DNA from: Paraspadella gotoi
Lineage: Eukaryota; Chaetognatha
Direction of reading: 5' to 3'
Length of the DNA stretch: 64,000 nt
NCBI GenBank assembly: GCA_051294375.1
Contig: CM119267.1
Coordinates: 16,780,606 to 16,844,605, forward strand
The position numbers and the translations under genes are program-made. How positions within the stretch are numbered: the first letter of the stretch is position 1; the number at the start of each line of letters is the position of its first letter. Shown piece after piece: positions 1 to 9,750 of this stretch. Below the pieces are notes generated by a model. That model did no database searches. It was not told the DNA's origin and worked only from the letters and a program-made list of their open reading frames with translations.

Positions 1-80
1 CTCAATCTGCCCTCACCTTCAACCTGTCCTCACATCTGACTACTATTCTGTTTCACCACTTTGTTAGAAAAACTTTTACC

Positions 81-113
<33 letters not shown>

Positions 114-232
114 ACACTCTTCTTTTGCACAAAATTTATTATTGAATGTCATATGCTGATGAAGGCTTGAACTAAGCAAGCCGAAACATGTCCAACTATT
201 AATAAAAATATTAAACGATGTCTGTTAAGAAA
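1..232 (+). mobile_element. Hammerhead-bearing repeat, copy 1 (Penelope/retrozyme-like), cut by the window start
   Basis: A CT-rich leader with a (CT)n tract at about 82-116 is followed by a hammerhead core at 156-192 and an A-rich tail. The same order (pyrimidine-rich leader, CT microsatellite, hammerhead, AT-rich tail) is found at 38395-38640 and, on the minus strand, at about 32262-32560. Hammerheads with very short stem III are known from Penelope-like elements and retrozymes, so this is probably a non-autonomous relative. No reverse transcriptase is visible. The right boundary, against the MITE copy near 220-232, is approximate. Confidence 0.55.
156..192 (+). ncRNA. Hammerhead ribozyme HHR1
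   Basis: The conserved CTGATGA box (156-162) is followed by stem II GGCTTG/CAAGCC, then GAAAC and ATGTC, with predicted cleavage after the GTC ending at 192. Stem III would be the self-complementary ACATGT, typical of small hammerheads that work best as dimers. Stem I is short: TG upstream pairs CA downstream, and an ATA/TAT pairing lies across a bulge. Three other copies in this window keep the core but have different, still paired, stem II sequences. Cleavage activity is inferred. Confidence 0.8.
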
Positions 233-570
233 AGCTCACTGCTCCTATACCAGATCGAAAAACTTTAATTCATTATAATGAATATGCGCACAAGTATGGA
301 CCATTTTATAGGATACCTAAGTTTTAAAAATTGAACAAAGCAAACTCCTGTAGTTATTACATAAAGTAATTGGTAAAAAATTTTTTTCAGTGATATTTTA
401 CAAAATATTTTAAATTATATATTTTTTAATATATATCAAATATTTTTTATAATATTATTTAAATAATGTTATAAATTTTTTCTTTAGATGCAGGACAATA
501 AACAATTACCTCATATTTTTAGCTCCAGAGCTTTTATAATGCAGTAATTATTATTATATAAATTATCTAC

Positions 571-804
571 TATGGTGGACTAAAATACACCAACCGTTCA
601 TCAGCGGCCATTGGTGCAGGAGGCAAGTCATTCGCCTCCCAACCTAAAAGTCCGGGCTTCTAGCCCGGTGGCCGCCAAACAGTTAAGAGGGACGGGGCGC
701 TTAACCCGCCTGTAACACGGTGTTACAGCCTGATCCGAAGCTCAGGGACTGCTTATATTGAACGGTTCTATCACTGTCACATAACAATAATTATTGTCTC
801 TTCA
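571..804 (+). repeat. TRIM-A 5' LTR
   Basis: Begins TATGGTGGACTAAAA and ends GTCTCTTCA. It contains, in order, a short inverted repeat (GGTGGACTAAAATACACC), the tRNA-like segment 604-676, a hairpin-forming block around AGTTAAGAGGGACGGGGCG, the hairpin CTGTAACACGGTGTTACAG, and the hairpin CCTGATCCGAAGCTCAGG. No canonical TATA box or polyadenylation signal is obvious. Confidence 0.85.
604..676 (+). ncRNA. tRNA-like segment inside TRIM-A 5' LTR
   Basis: GCGGCCA at 604-610 is the exact complement of TGGCCGC at 669-675, giving a 7-bp acceptor-like stem around a tRNA-sized segment. Inside are GGAGGC/GCCTCC around a 9-nt loop (anticodon-arm-like) and CCGGGCTTCTAGCCCGG (T-arm-like). No clear D arm is seen. 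The segment recurs at 978-1051 and, with different acceptor sequences, in the LTRs of two other families. Role unknown: an internal Pol III promoter, an RNA structure or a tRNA mimic are all possible. Confidence 0.55.
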
Positions 805-822
805 TTGGTGAGCCCGACTTCC
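805..822 (+). promoter_or_regulatory. Primer binding site of TRIM-A
   Basis: TTGGTGAGCCCGACTTCC lies directly after the 5' LTR terminal CA. The core TTGGTGAGCCC recurs exactly at the same place in two other LTR elements here (10837 and, on the minus strand, 6611). Complementarity to a tRNA 3' end is expected but the tRNA cannot be named. Confidence 0.7.
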
Positions 823-928
823 AAACGCAGCAGCAACAACAACACTTTCAGGCGACATGCCTCAACTTGGTGACGCACTTTCCACCAACAACAACAATTC
901 ACTGAAGAGACGCAAAAGACTTCTCCCT

Positions 929-942
929 AAGGGAGGGGGGGA
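929..942 (+). promoter_or_regulatory. Polypurine tract of TRIM-A
   Basis: AAGGGAGGGGGGGA sits immediately before the 3' LTR, the position of the plus-strand primer of LTR retrotransposons. Equivalent purine runs precede the second LTR of the other two families. Confidence 0.7.
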
Positions 943-944
943 TG

Positions 945-1178
945 TATGGTGGACTAAAATCCACCAACCGTTCATCAGCGGCCATTGGTGCAGGAGGCAA
1001 GTCATTCGCCTCCCAACCCAAAAGTCCGGGGTTCTAGCCCGGTGGCCGCCTAGCAGTTAAGAGGGACGGGGCGCTTAACCCGCCTGTAACACGGTATTAC
1101 AGCCTGATCCGAAGCTCAGGGACTGCTTATATTGAACGGTTCTATCTTTATCACATAACAATAATTACTGTCTCTTCA
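945..1178 (+). repeat. TRIM-A 3' LTR, with second tRNA-like segment (978-1051)
   Basis: Same length and structure as 571-804. It ends TCTCTTCA followed by the target duplication ctac. In this copy the T-arm-like loop reads GGGGTTCTAGCCC, close to a Pol III B box. Confidence 0.85.
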
Positions 1179-1649
1179 CTACTTGCCTTATTCATATTAC
1201 TTTTTTAATTGATTTAATAATAATTTATTGAACAAATAGCAACCATTTTGTTCTGGCTTAATGATTCAATCGCTCAATACTTCAAATAACGAAATTTAAA
1301 TATAAAATTAATAATTATATTTTTAGTAATTTTTATATTTTTTTTAATATTTATTTATTTTATTAATGCACTTTTTTATACAAATTAAAATTGAAACAAT
1401 TTATATCTATTTAAAATATTTTTTACATAATTTTTTTAATATAATTTATTTTAAAATAAAAAAATTATCTAAAAATTAAAAAAGTGAGAAATGAGGACTC
1501 ATATAAATTGAATGTTCGGCAAAGAAAAATTGATAAAAATTGAATACAACATATAGTATCATAAATGGCAAAAACTTTTCTTTGACATTGTTATCTCAGA
1601 AATAGGATTTAATAACACAGTTCCACACATTTGGTTTGGTTTAGAGTTA

Positions 1650-1760
1650 TGGTTGATTTGGTAGTAATTAGAGTTAGGGTTGAGTAGTTTAGGGTTAATG
1701 TTGAGTAGTTTAGGGTTATGGTTAGGGTTAATGTCAGATGTTTTAAGGTTTAGATAAACA
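1650..1760. repeat. Degenerate telomere-like tract
   Basis: Repeated GTTTAGGGTTA and GTTAGGGTTGAG words, diverged from TTAGGG. Related tracts are at 15955-16075 and 28190-29225. Confidence 0.55.
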
Positions 1761-1875
1761 GGATAGCCGGCCATTAGGTTAGGGAAGGTACTGGCAATGG
1801 ACATTAGGGATTAAAAATCAGTATTATATTTTTTAAAATTTTTTTTAATGTAATAATTATGTTATTTTATTTTTA

Positions 1876-2012
1876 TGGAGCTGGAGCCAAGCATTTTTAT
1901 TTCGGCTCCAGCTCCGGCTCCGGCTCAGGCCAGATAAAAATTCTGGCTCCGGCTCCGGCAAAAAAAGCTTGGCTCCGGCGGCTCCAGCTCCGGCTCCACA
2001 TCCCTGCAGGGT
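1876..2012. repeat. GGCTCC hexamer repeat, copy 1
   Basis: Blocks of GGCTCCGGCTCC are separated by short A/T stretches and end with GCTCCACATCCCTG. A related copy at 12000-12187 ends GCTCCACAACCCTG, so this is a dispersed family with a defined end rather than a plain microsatellite. Confidence 0.6.
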
Positions 2013-2968
2013 AGTGAATCAAAACTTACTTTATAAGCAAAAAGTTATTGATTATCTTTTTATAATACACTAAAATAATCACTGATGTTTTCTGTTGCTG
2101 ATATAGGTTTTATTTTTATCATGCTCATACAATACGCTGCGCTACTAAAAAGAATGCAACATTGGTCGAATTTGCTCTAAGCCAGTTTAGAGCTTAAAAC
2201 CACTACTAAATATGTTAATGTTTCCTAGCAGTATGTTATATTATTAAGGAGGTTATTAAGAATTGGAATAACTACTATTCTAAGTCAGGAAATCGTGCGC
2301 TCAAGCCCGAGTTGAATATGGCCATTTATAAGGATGCTGCAGGTAGCAATTGTAACATACTCAAAACCAACAATATGCACGCTAGTAGCTCATTTCTATG
2401 CTAAAAGGAAATTTTATTGTTGTATACAGCTAAAAAAAATAAAGATTTCAGCTGCAGCAACATTTTAATTTTTGACTGAATGATTTTCGGGTCTGATAAT
2501 ATCCCCATCTAATTCCCCTAAACTGAGCTAAGTAAGGCGTTTTAAAGGGGAGAACCATATGACTTTCAACCAAAATATCAATGGCATAGGGTAAACTGTC
2601 TCCGAGCTGTGGCTCAATTTTTCAGAAGTTTTTGCAGCAGTGCTTGTCGCATTGCCTTAATAGTTAGAACAAGGTCTGTTTAAGAATCTTCAATTAATTT
2701 TTTTTTCTTTAAATGCACCCAATGCGTCACAAAATAAAAAAAAAGAAGTGATACGGATTTTCTAAGTTTTGAATCACTACCCTGTAATAAATCAATTTAA
2801 CTTTATTATACCTGAACAACAAACAGCTTGAACACCTTAATTTATGAAACCTATTTTTAAGGCTTTATTTTCCATTCTATTTATATATTTTATACTTCTC
2901 ATTGTTTCTAATGGCAAGCAAAGACTAAATTAATATGTACAAACAGAAACAGCAAATCTAAGTAAAAA
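2013..2968. other. AT-rich DNA, nothing recognised
   Basis: No open frame of note, repeat array or RNA gene was seen in this stretch. Confidence 0.5.
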
Positions 2969-3931
2969 TACATGGTGACAATTTTACAAGCGCCGGTAGA
3001 AATATGCTGTCATTTGCAAACCAGTGGTTATTTCATTGATTTTAAATATTAGTTGAGTAGAAAATACTAAAACTATTTATGTGTTAAAATTTTATATTGA
3101 TCAGTTAAGATATGCCTTGACTATGAGTGGAGAAAGTTGGCTTGTAAAATCGGTTTTTTTTTATCCAACTCACTGTTTTTAAATTCAATTTTTTTTAACT
3201 TTTAACACTTTTTTAAACAAAGTATTTATTAAAATATTAACAATATTAATATCCTCAGAAAGCCCTTAAAAATATGAAGAGAATGATATACTTACAAAAG
3301 CTCTAACATAAAAAGTGAGCTGCCCAGCCTTGGTTCAATTAAGAGTGTCAAAAGTGAATTATTTAAAATTTTAAATCTTTTTTCAAAATAAATGACCTGT
3401 TTAAAGTATTATAACATAAAATATTATTATTTATATAAGTATCATGAAAAAGCCTGAGAAAAAAGGATTTAAGATAGCCAATCACAATTTGATAAATATC
3501 ATAAATTTATTCTTTAACTATTGATTTTTAAAAAGATGTCTCATTTTTGAGTATCCTAATTAAATTAAAGCTGGGCCAGTTAAATTTTATACTACAGTAT
3601 TTGTAAGTACGTCATTCTTTTTAGATTTGAAAGGGCTTTCAGAAGATAATAAAATTAATATTATTTTATTTTAAATTTTTTTAGAAAACTTACTGAAAGT
3701 AAGAGAAAAAAATTGAATCTAAAAAAAGTGAGTTGGAAAATAAAACCCGATTTTACAAGCCAACTTTCTCCACTCATTGTCAAGGCATATCTTAACTGAT
3801 CAATGTAAAATTTTAACACATAAATAGTTTCAGTATTTTCTACCCAACTAAATTTTAAAATCAATGAAATAATCATTGGTTTGCAAATGACAGCGTATTT
3901 CTACCGGCGCTTGTAAATTTGTCACCATGTA
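2969..3931. mobile_element. 963-bp foldback element (near-complete palindrome)
   Basis: The left end TACATGGTGACAATTTTACA is mirrored by the right end at 3912-3931. The arms pair, with scattered differences, over about 250 bp (2969-3215 against 3690-3931). Pairing resumes inside (about 3255-3310 against 3596-3650), so nearly the whole element is one hairpin. No coding capacity. A foldback or MITE-type DNA element is the simplest reading; the two arms have diverged, so it is not an assembly mirror. Confidence 0.75.
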
Positions 3932-4049
3932 ATTGTCCGAAGAACTACAATAAATTTATATCTTATTCTTTTTCTGTTCTAACGCTGTTTGGCAATATTA
4001 TTCAATATGCCAACATCACCATTCCATCTTTTATTTCAAATGGTCATCG

Positions 4050-4307
4050 TGTGGAAGACCACAACATAGGGTGTAAATGGTTTATTGCGACGCAATACAA
4101 TGATATAAAAAGGCGAATAAATAATGATTACAGAGAGGAGAGACAAAACGATGTTACGGGATGAAAGGTTGAATTGGTTCTCTCGTGGCTACGGCCACGA
4201 CCGAAGAAACCCGTAGAAGCCCGGAACGACGAGACCAATGACCTGAGGTCTCAGGTCATGTGGCCGTTTAGGGAAAAGAGAGAGAGAGTCGAGGTAGCTC
4301 GGCCTCA
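4050..4307 (-). repeat. Element C 3' LTR
   Basis: 258 bp, bounded by the purine tract (4308-4320) and the target duplication. Contains a 77-nt tRNA-like segment at 4191-4267 whose ends, ACGGCCAC and GTGGCCGT, are exact complements, and an internal hairpin TGACCTGA/TCAGGTCA. A competing local hairpin, GTGGCTACGGCCAC, overlaps one acceptor strand. Confidence 0.75.
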
Positions 4308-4309
4308 TC

Positions 4310-6435
4310 CCCCCCTCAAGTCGCGTCTCTGGAAAGAGGCGCGGCTGACCACACTGTTGCCGTGTCCATGAATTGAAAAAGGGTGCTTTGGCACAAAAGA
4401 GTCGCTGCTGATGCACAAAGTTTGTCAAGTCCAAATCCATGAGACGAGGAATAACGGGAGGGTGATAGCTACTGTGGTTTTGGCGTCGTCTGTGGCGTCT
4501 GCCACGGCGTTTTTGCCGTCTTCCACTCATTGCTGTTGTAGCAGAGGCTTGTTCACATTCTGCAGCCCTTTTTGTGGACGTGTTGGCCGACAATTCTGAG
4601 GTTATTTCCTCAGGAATTTCGTAGTTGGCGTCAATGAAAACGCTGTCATCAATATCGCCACAGTCATTGGGAACAGAGGTGGATGATGGCGACGATATTA
4701 ATGATGGAGACCTTGTTTGTCTTGTCGATTTTGTCGTAAGATAAAGGTGAAAAAAAATAGAAAAAGAGTGAAGTAATAAAAAGGGGTAAAGGAACGAAAA
4801 TTTTGAGCAAATAATTATTAAAATAGTTGGAAATAACAGAGGTAGAATAAAAAGTAAGAAAAAAATAGAAAAAGGAGCAAATTTCATATTTGAATTATTA
4901 GAAAAAGCGTTAAGGTTTTTTTTTCATTGTAGAAATTATTTTTGAGCATTGAAGGAGAATCGGGGGGCATTGAAGGAGTTTTGATTCTTTAGAGCATCAA
5001 TAAAAACGTCAGATTCGGTCTGCCAGAATCAGAGCGAGGCTGATGCCACGAGCTTTTTGGATACGCAAATTGACGAAGGTGTCGGCGATAGTTTTGGTAG
5101 AGATAAGTTTTTCTCGGCGTCTTCTTGCTTTGCTCGTCAACGGCGTCGTAGTAAACGTCGGGAAAAGAAAACGCTGAGGGCGACTCAACCAGTGTTGGAG
5201 TTTTTGGCAGAGAGATTTGTCCAGAGAGGGTTTTGGTAATGTTAGGTGGAGGATTTATATATTCTCCAGAGTAGATTGGTGACCGCGACACCGAGATAGG
5301 GACTTAAATTGGAGGTGTGAAAAAGGAGTCTTTTTTGGAGGGGACATGGAAACGAGAACGGCGAATCGCCCTTGTGAATGCAAGGCTGATGGGTGAATCC
5401 TCGCTTTCACAAAGAATGTATTTTTTACTAAAAGCGGTAAGATTCAAACAAGTTCCAATTCATCCATTTTTCTTGTTTATGTGGAGAAGTAGGATACTTA
5501 GTTGGGAGGTTGGATGGCAATATTGTAAACATTTTTAAAGTTTTTTTTAAGGACAGGAAGGTTTTTAAGAGGCTTTTTTTTATATAGTGTTTTTCACAGA
5601 AGGATTTTTGGGCGTGTTCTCGTCGGGCGATGTGTGCGAAACCCTATATTATGCAACTGATAGAGAGACCTTGTTTGATCTTGGTCCGGATTTGTCGTAA
5701 GATAAAGATGAAAAAAGAATAGAAAAAAGAGTGGAAGTAAATAAAAGGGGTAAAGGAACGAAAAAATTTTGAGCAAATATATTATTAAAATAAGTTTGGA
5801 AATAACAGAGTAGAATAAAAAGTAAGAAAAACAAATAGAAAAAAGAGGCAAATTTCATATTTGAATTATTAGAAAAAGCGTTAAGGTTTTTTTTCACATT
5901 GTAGGAATATTTTTTTGAGCATTGAAGGAGAATCGGGGGCATTGAAGGAGTTTGATTCTTTAGAGAATCAATAAAAACGTCAGATTCGCTGGCTGCCAGA
6001 ATCATGAGCTGAGGCTGATGCCGACGAGCTTTTTGGATACCGCAAATTGACGAAGGTGTCGGGCGATAGTTTGGTAGAGATAAGTTTTTCTCGCGTCTTC
6101 TTGCTTTGCTCGTCAACGGCGTCGTAGTAAACGTGGGAAAAGAAAACGCTGAGGCACTCACCAGTGTTGGAGTTTTTGGCAGAGAGATTTGTCCAGAGAG
6201 GGTTTTGGTAATGTTAGGTGGAGGATTTATATATTCTCCGAGAATAGATTGGTGACCGCGAGCACGGAAGATAGGACTTAAATTGGAGGTACTGAAAAGG
6301 AGTCTTTTTTGGAGGGGACATGGAAACGAGACGGCGGCGAATCGCCCTTGTGAATGCAAGGCTGATGGGTGAATCCTGCGCTTTCACAAAGAATGTATTT
6401 TTTACTAAGGCGGAAGATTCAAACAAGTTCCAATT
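4310..6435 (-). pseudogene. Broken gag-like coding region of element C
   Basis: Minus-strand open stretches occur at 5291-4989, 4887-4189 and 6359-5649. They share a Pro/Ser-rich stretch containing YINPPPNITKTLSGQISLPK and a segment with DVYYDAVDEQ. Nearer the 3' LTR, at about 4550-4450, is a strongly basic stretch (RRQKRRGRRHRRR) that could bind nucleic acid. Position between primer site and purine tract suggests a gag-type product, but no zinc knuckle, protease or polymerase is seen and no family is recognised. The two copies differ by many one-base insertions and deletions, so frames are unreliable. Described only; no reading frame is reconstructed. Confidence 0.45.
4707..5628 (-). repeat. 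Tandem duplication unit 1 in element C
   Basis: Aligns with 5665-6602 at an offset of about 958 bp, with many single-base indels. The LTR-proximal part of the element is not included in the second unit. Confidence 0.8.
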
Positions 6436-6602
6436 CATCCATTTTTCTGTTTATGTGGAGAAGTAGGATCAGCTGAGTTGGAGGTTGATGGCAAATATTG
6501 TAACACATTTTTAAATGTTTTTTTCAAGGACAGGAAGGTTTTTAGAGGCTTTTTTATATAGTGTTTTTTCACAGAAGGATTTTTGGGGCGTGTTCTAGTC
6601 GG
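5665..6602 (-). repeat. Tandem duplication unit 2 in element C
   Basis: Second copy of 4707-5628; this one directly adjoins the primer-site core and 5' LTR. The 36-bp junction 5629-5664 is unique. Confidence 0.8.
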
Positions 6603-6611
6603 GCTCACCAA

Positions 6612-6852
6612 TGTGGAAGACCACGACATAGGTGTAAACGGTTTATTCGCGAGGCAATACAATAATATAAAAAGGCGAATAACTAATGAATTACAGAGCG
6701 GAGAGACAAAACGATGTTACGGGATGAAAGGTTTGAATTGGTTGTCTCTGGTGGCTAACGGCCACAACCGAAGAAACCCGTTGGTCGNNNNNNNNNNNNN
6801 NNNNNNNNNNNNTTAGGGAAAAGAGAGAGAGAGTCGAGGTAGCTCGGCCTCA
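6612..6852 (-). repeat. Element C 5' LTR, with gap 6788-6812
   Basis: Matches 4050-4307 apart from the N gap, which removes most of the tRNA-like segment. Ends TTCCACA directly next to the TTGGTGAGCCC primer-site core. Confidence 0.75.
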
Positions 6853-6856
6853 ATCG

Positions 6857-7370
6857 TTATATTTTCATTTAACAAACCTTATGATTGAAATGAATGGTTG
6901 AGTAAATTAGTAAAACAATTTTGTTTGTTACCTTTGCTAACCACACTTTTTAGATACAGCTCATTTTTCAAAATATAGAATCATTCTTAGAAATTGATTT
7001 AAAATCGAATCCAAATTATCATTTGCATATTGCAGTATTTAATTTATTTCAAAATGTTAAGCCGTGACTAGGTAAAATATTTTTGCCTTTAAAAATTAAA
7101 TATTCCTAAATTTGTTTTAAATTGCTACATAGTGACACATTTACAATTTTGTTGAATAATTTTGTAAAATAATAATGTAGATTTAAATTTGGTGACAAAT
7201 ATAAACTTAGTTAACAAATGAAAAGGTCACTGCGGCGCAACACATTGGATGGACCGATCTTGTTTTGTTTATTCAACGATTTTATTTTGAAAGAGAGAAA
7301 AAGAAAAATTTTTCTACTTTAGATGTTAGTCTTCATTAGTGCAAAAATTAATAAATGATTTGTTAAATTT
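6857..7370. other. AT-rich DNA, nothing recognised
   Basis: No feature seen. Confidence 0.5.
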
Positions 7371-8339
7371 TGCTTATCAGCAAATCCCGACTCTATAATT
7401 CACTTTGTCGGTCCGTCGGTCCGCCCCTCAATATTGTCAGAACATCGAATTATGATAAATTATGCAAAAAAAAATGATGTCTGTCCATCCGTCTGTCCGT
7501 CCGTCCGTCCGTCCGTCCCACCTTAGCAAAAAACACCAATTACTCGTGATTGGATGGATGGATTTGAATGAAATTTTGTGTGTGGGTAGGGAAGTGTGTG
7601 ATTGAGCTGGATATCAAGTTTTGATGGAATCGTCCGAGTAGAAATGAGTTTAAATGGAAAAAAAAATATAATTCACTATTTGAACACCAAATGTATATGC
7701 AGGATGTATTAATAAATCAAATACTTAATCAGTTAGTTAATCAATTAGTCAATTAATTAATCAATAATTAATTAATCAGTCAATCAATTCGTCCATCCGT
7801 CCCACCTTAGCAAAAAGCTCCAATAACTCGTGATTGGCTGGTTGGATTGGAATGAAATTTTGTGTGTGGGTAGGAAAGTGTGTGATAAAGCTGGATATAA
7901 AGTTTTGATGGAATTGTGTGAGTGGAAATGAGTTTAAGTGGAAAAAACATAAGTCGCATTTACTAAAATATTTTTACTTATTTTAACCAATAAATACTCT
8001 AATTAATCATAATTGGATGGATAGATTGAGTTCAAATTTTGTGTGTGGGTAGGAAAATGTGTGACGAAGCTTGATATAAAGTTTTGGTGGAAACGTACGA
8101 GTGGAAATGAGTTTAAATGAAAAAAATATGAGTCACATTTACTTGAATCTTTTTACTTATTTTAACCCATAATAGATTGAGATGAAATTTTGTGAGCGGG
8201 TAAGAAGAATCTATATATAAAGTTTTGACGGAATTGTGCCAGTGGAAATGAGTTTAAATGGAAAAAACATAAGTCACATTTACTTGAATCTTTATTATTT
8301 ATGATTACTAATAAATGTTTTAATTAATTAATTAATTAA

Positions 8340-8420
8340 TGTGAAAAAATGATGCAATTTAAAAAAATGATGCAAGTTGAAAAAATGATGCAAGCAGAAA
8401 AAATGATGCAAGTTAAAAAA
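8340..8420. repeat. 18-bp minisatellite (AAAAAATGATGCAAGTTG)
   Basis: About four units. The same motif is found reverse-complemented at 15580-15945 and again at 9265-9330. Confidence 0.8.
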
Positions 8421-8451
8421 TCTTAAAAGCATAAGGATCGTCGCAATTGCA

Positions 8452-8457
<6 letters not shown>

Positions 8458-8514
<57 letters not shown>
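8458..8514. repeat. (GA)n microsatellite
   Basis: Near-perfect AG dinucleotide run. Confidence 0.95.
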
Positions 8515-8517
<3 letters not shown>

Positions 8518-9698
8518 TTGCGATAGCAAAATGACAACATGCACGAATGCGATGCCTGATTTTACGAGTTTAATCCTAATTCAATTTTTTTTTAAATAAA
8601 AATAGGGAAGTCTGGCGTAAAGCGTCCGAGATAAAAATTAGCGAATAAAAAAGTTGTTATTTTACTCACTGAATAAAAATACTTAAAATACTTACAAAAT
8701 ACATAAAATTGATAAAATTATTATTCCGATAACATTGTCCAATCACATGCAATATATTTAGTAAGGCGGGCCAAAATTGAACACTTTTTATAACTTCTAG
8801 TTCTCTCAAAAAAATTTCTACTACTAAATCGATTTTCAATATAACTTTTTGAATTAGTTCATTGGGTTGTTGCACAGAAGCTTTTAAATATTTATTAATA
8901 TATAACAAATGATAAAAAAAAATTTTAAATTTGATTTTTTTAAGAATGGATTCTTGTAGAGCTTAAAAAGTTAAATAAAAGTTTGTACTATAATTTTTTT
9001 TAATTTTGTCAATAAATTAGTTAAAAATGAAAAATATGAGTCACATTTACTTGAATCTTTTTACTTATTTTAACCCATAATAGATTGAGATGAAATTTTG
9101 TGAGCGGGTAGGAAAGTGTGTGAAGAAGCTAGATATAAAGTTTTGACGGAATTGTGCCAGTGGAAATGAGTTTAAATAGAAAAAACACATTTACTTGAAT
9201 CTTTAATATTAATGATTACTAATTAATATTTTAATTAATTAATTTATTAATTAATTAATTAATGTGAAAAAATGATGGAATTTAAGAAAATTATGCAAGT
9301 TTAAAAAATGATGCAAGTTAAAAATCTTAAAAGCATAAAGTGGTCGCAATTGCATAAAAAGAGAGAGAGAGAGTGAAAGAGAGAGAGAGAGAGAAGGGAG
9401 GCATCACGCATAAAAGGGGTTAAATCTTTTCGCATCGTAGTAAACATAAAGATTCGGAATCTTCTTTACGGTTTTTTTAAATTTCAGAATTTTTTTTCCA
9501 GGATTATTTTTTCTATAATTTTTTCCCTGTAAATTTTGTTAAAAGAATATTCCTAATTACTAAGGCTTTTTTAAATAATCTATACAAAATATCGAGATAT
9601 GGTTTATTTCTTTAAACCTTTTCATCTCAAAATTCAAGCATTGCTAGGTAAGAACGAAAGAATAAAGGAGATGAAGGCAGATGAGTAGGTGAAATATC

Positions 9699-9700
<2 letters not shown>

Positions 9701-9747
<47 letters not shown>
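9701..9747. repeat. (GA)n microsatellite
   Basis: GA run with a few AAG interruptions. Confidence 0.9.

Positions 9748-9750
<3 letters not shown>

Larger units (their letters stand above)
571..1178 (+). mobile_element. TRIM-A: miniature LTR retrotransposon
   Basis: Two 234-bp direct repeats (571-804 and 945-1178) flank a 140-bp interior that starts with a primer-site-like TTGGTGAGCCCGACTTCC and ends in a purine tract. A 4-bp target duplication, ctac, lies at 567-570 and 1179-1182. The paralogous locus near 31613-31620 has a single ctac and no insertion, so it acts as an empty site. The interior has no gag or pol, so the element must be mobilised in trans. The LTRs differ at only a few positions, suggesting fairly recent insertion. 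The primer site resembles that of Ty3/gypsy elements; this is inference. Confidence 0.85.
218..1640. mobile_element. Tc1/mariner-like MITE relic, related to 31250-32783
   Basis: Bases from about 225 to 545 align with 31275-31615, and 1179-1640 with 31617-32735. The terminal repeat seen at 31250 is lost here. The copy is interrupted by the TRIM at 571-1178. AT-rich, with no coding capacity. Confidence 0.6.
4046..6856 (-). mobile_element. LTR retrotransposon C, minus strand, non-autonomous, with internal duplication
   Basis: Read on the minus strand: 5' LTR 6852-6612 (25-N gap inside), TTGGTGAGCCC primer-site core at 6611-6601, an interior of about 2.3 kb, a purine tract at 4320-4308, and the 3' LTR 4307-4050. 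The 4-bp duplication atcg flanks it (4046-4049 and 6853-6856). The interior holds a gag-like, broken coding region. No reverse transcriptase or integrase motif was found, so it depends on another element. The block 4707-5628 is repeated at 5665-6602. LTRs begin TGAGGCC and end TTCCACA. Confidence 0.8.

Noticed and set aside
604-676. A genuine tRNA gene
   Set aside because: No clear D arm, no normal anticodon loop, and it sits at the same place in both LTRs, so it is a tRNA-like part of a retroelement.
3919-4164. 81-codon plus-strand frame across the palindrome edge and element C LTR
   Set aside because: It crosses the boundary of two unrelated mobile elements, so it is a chance frame.
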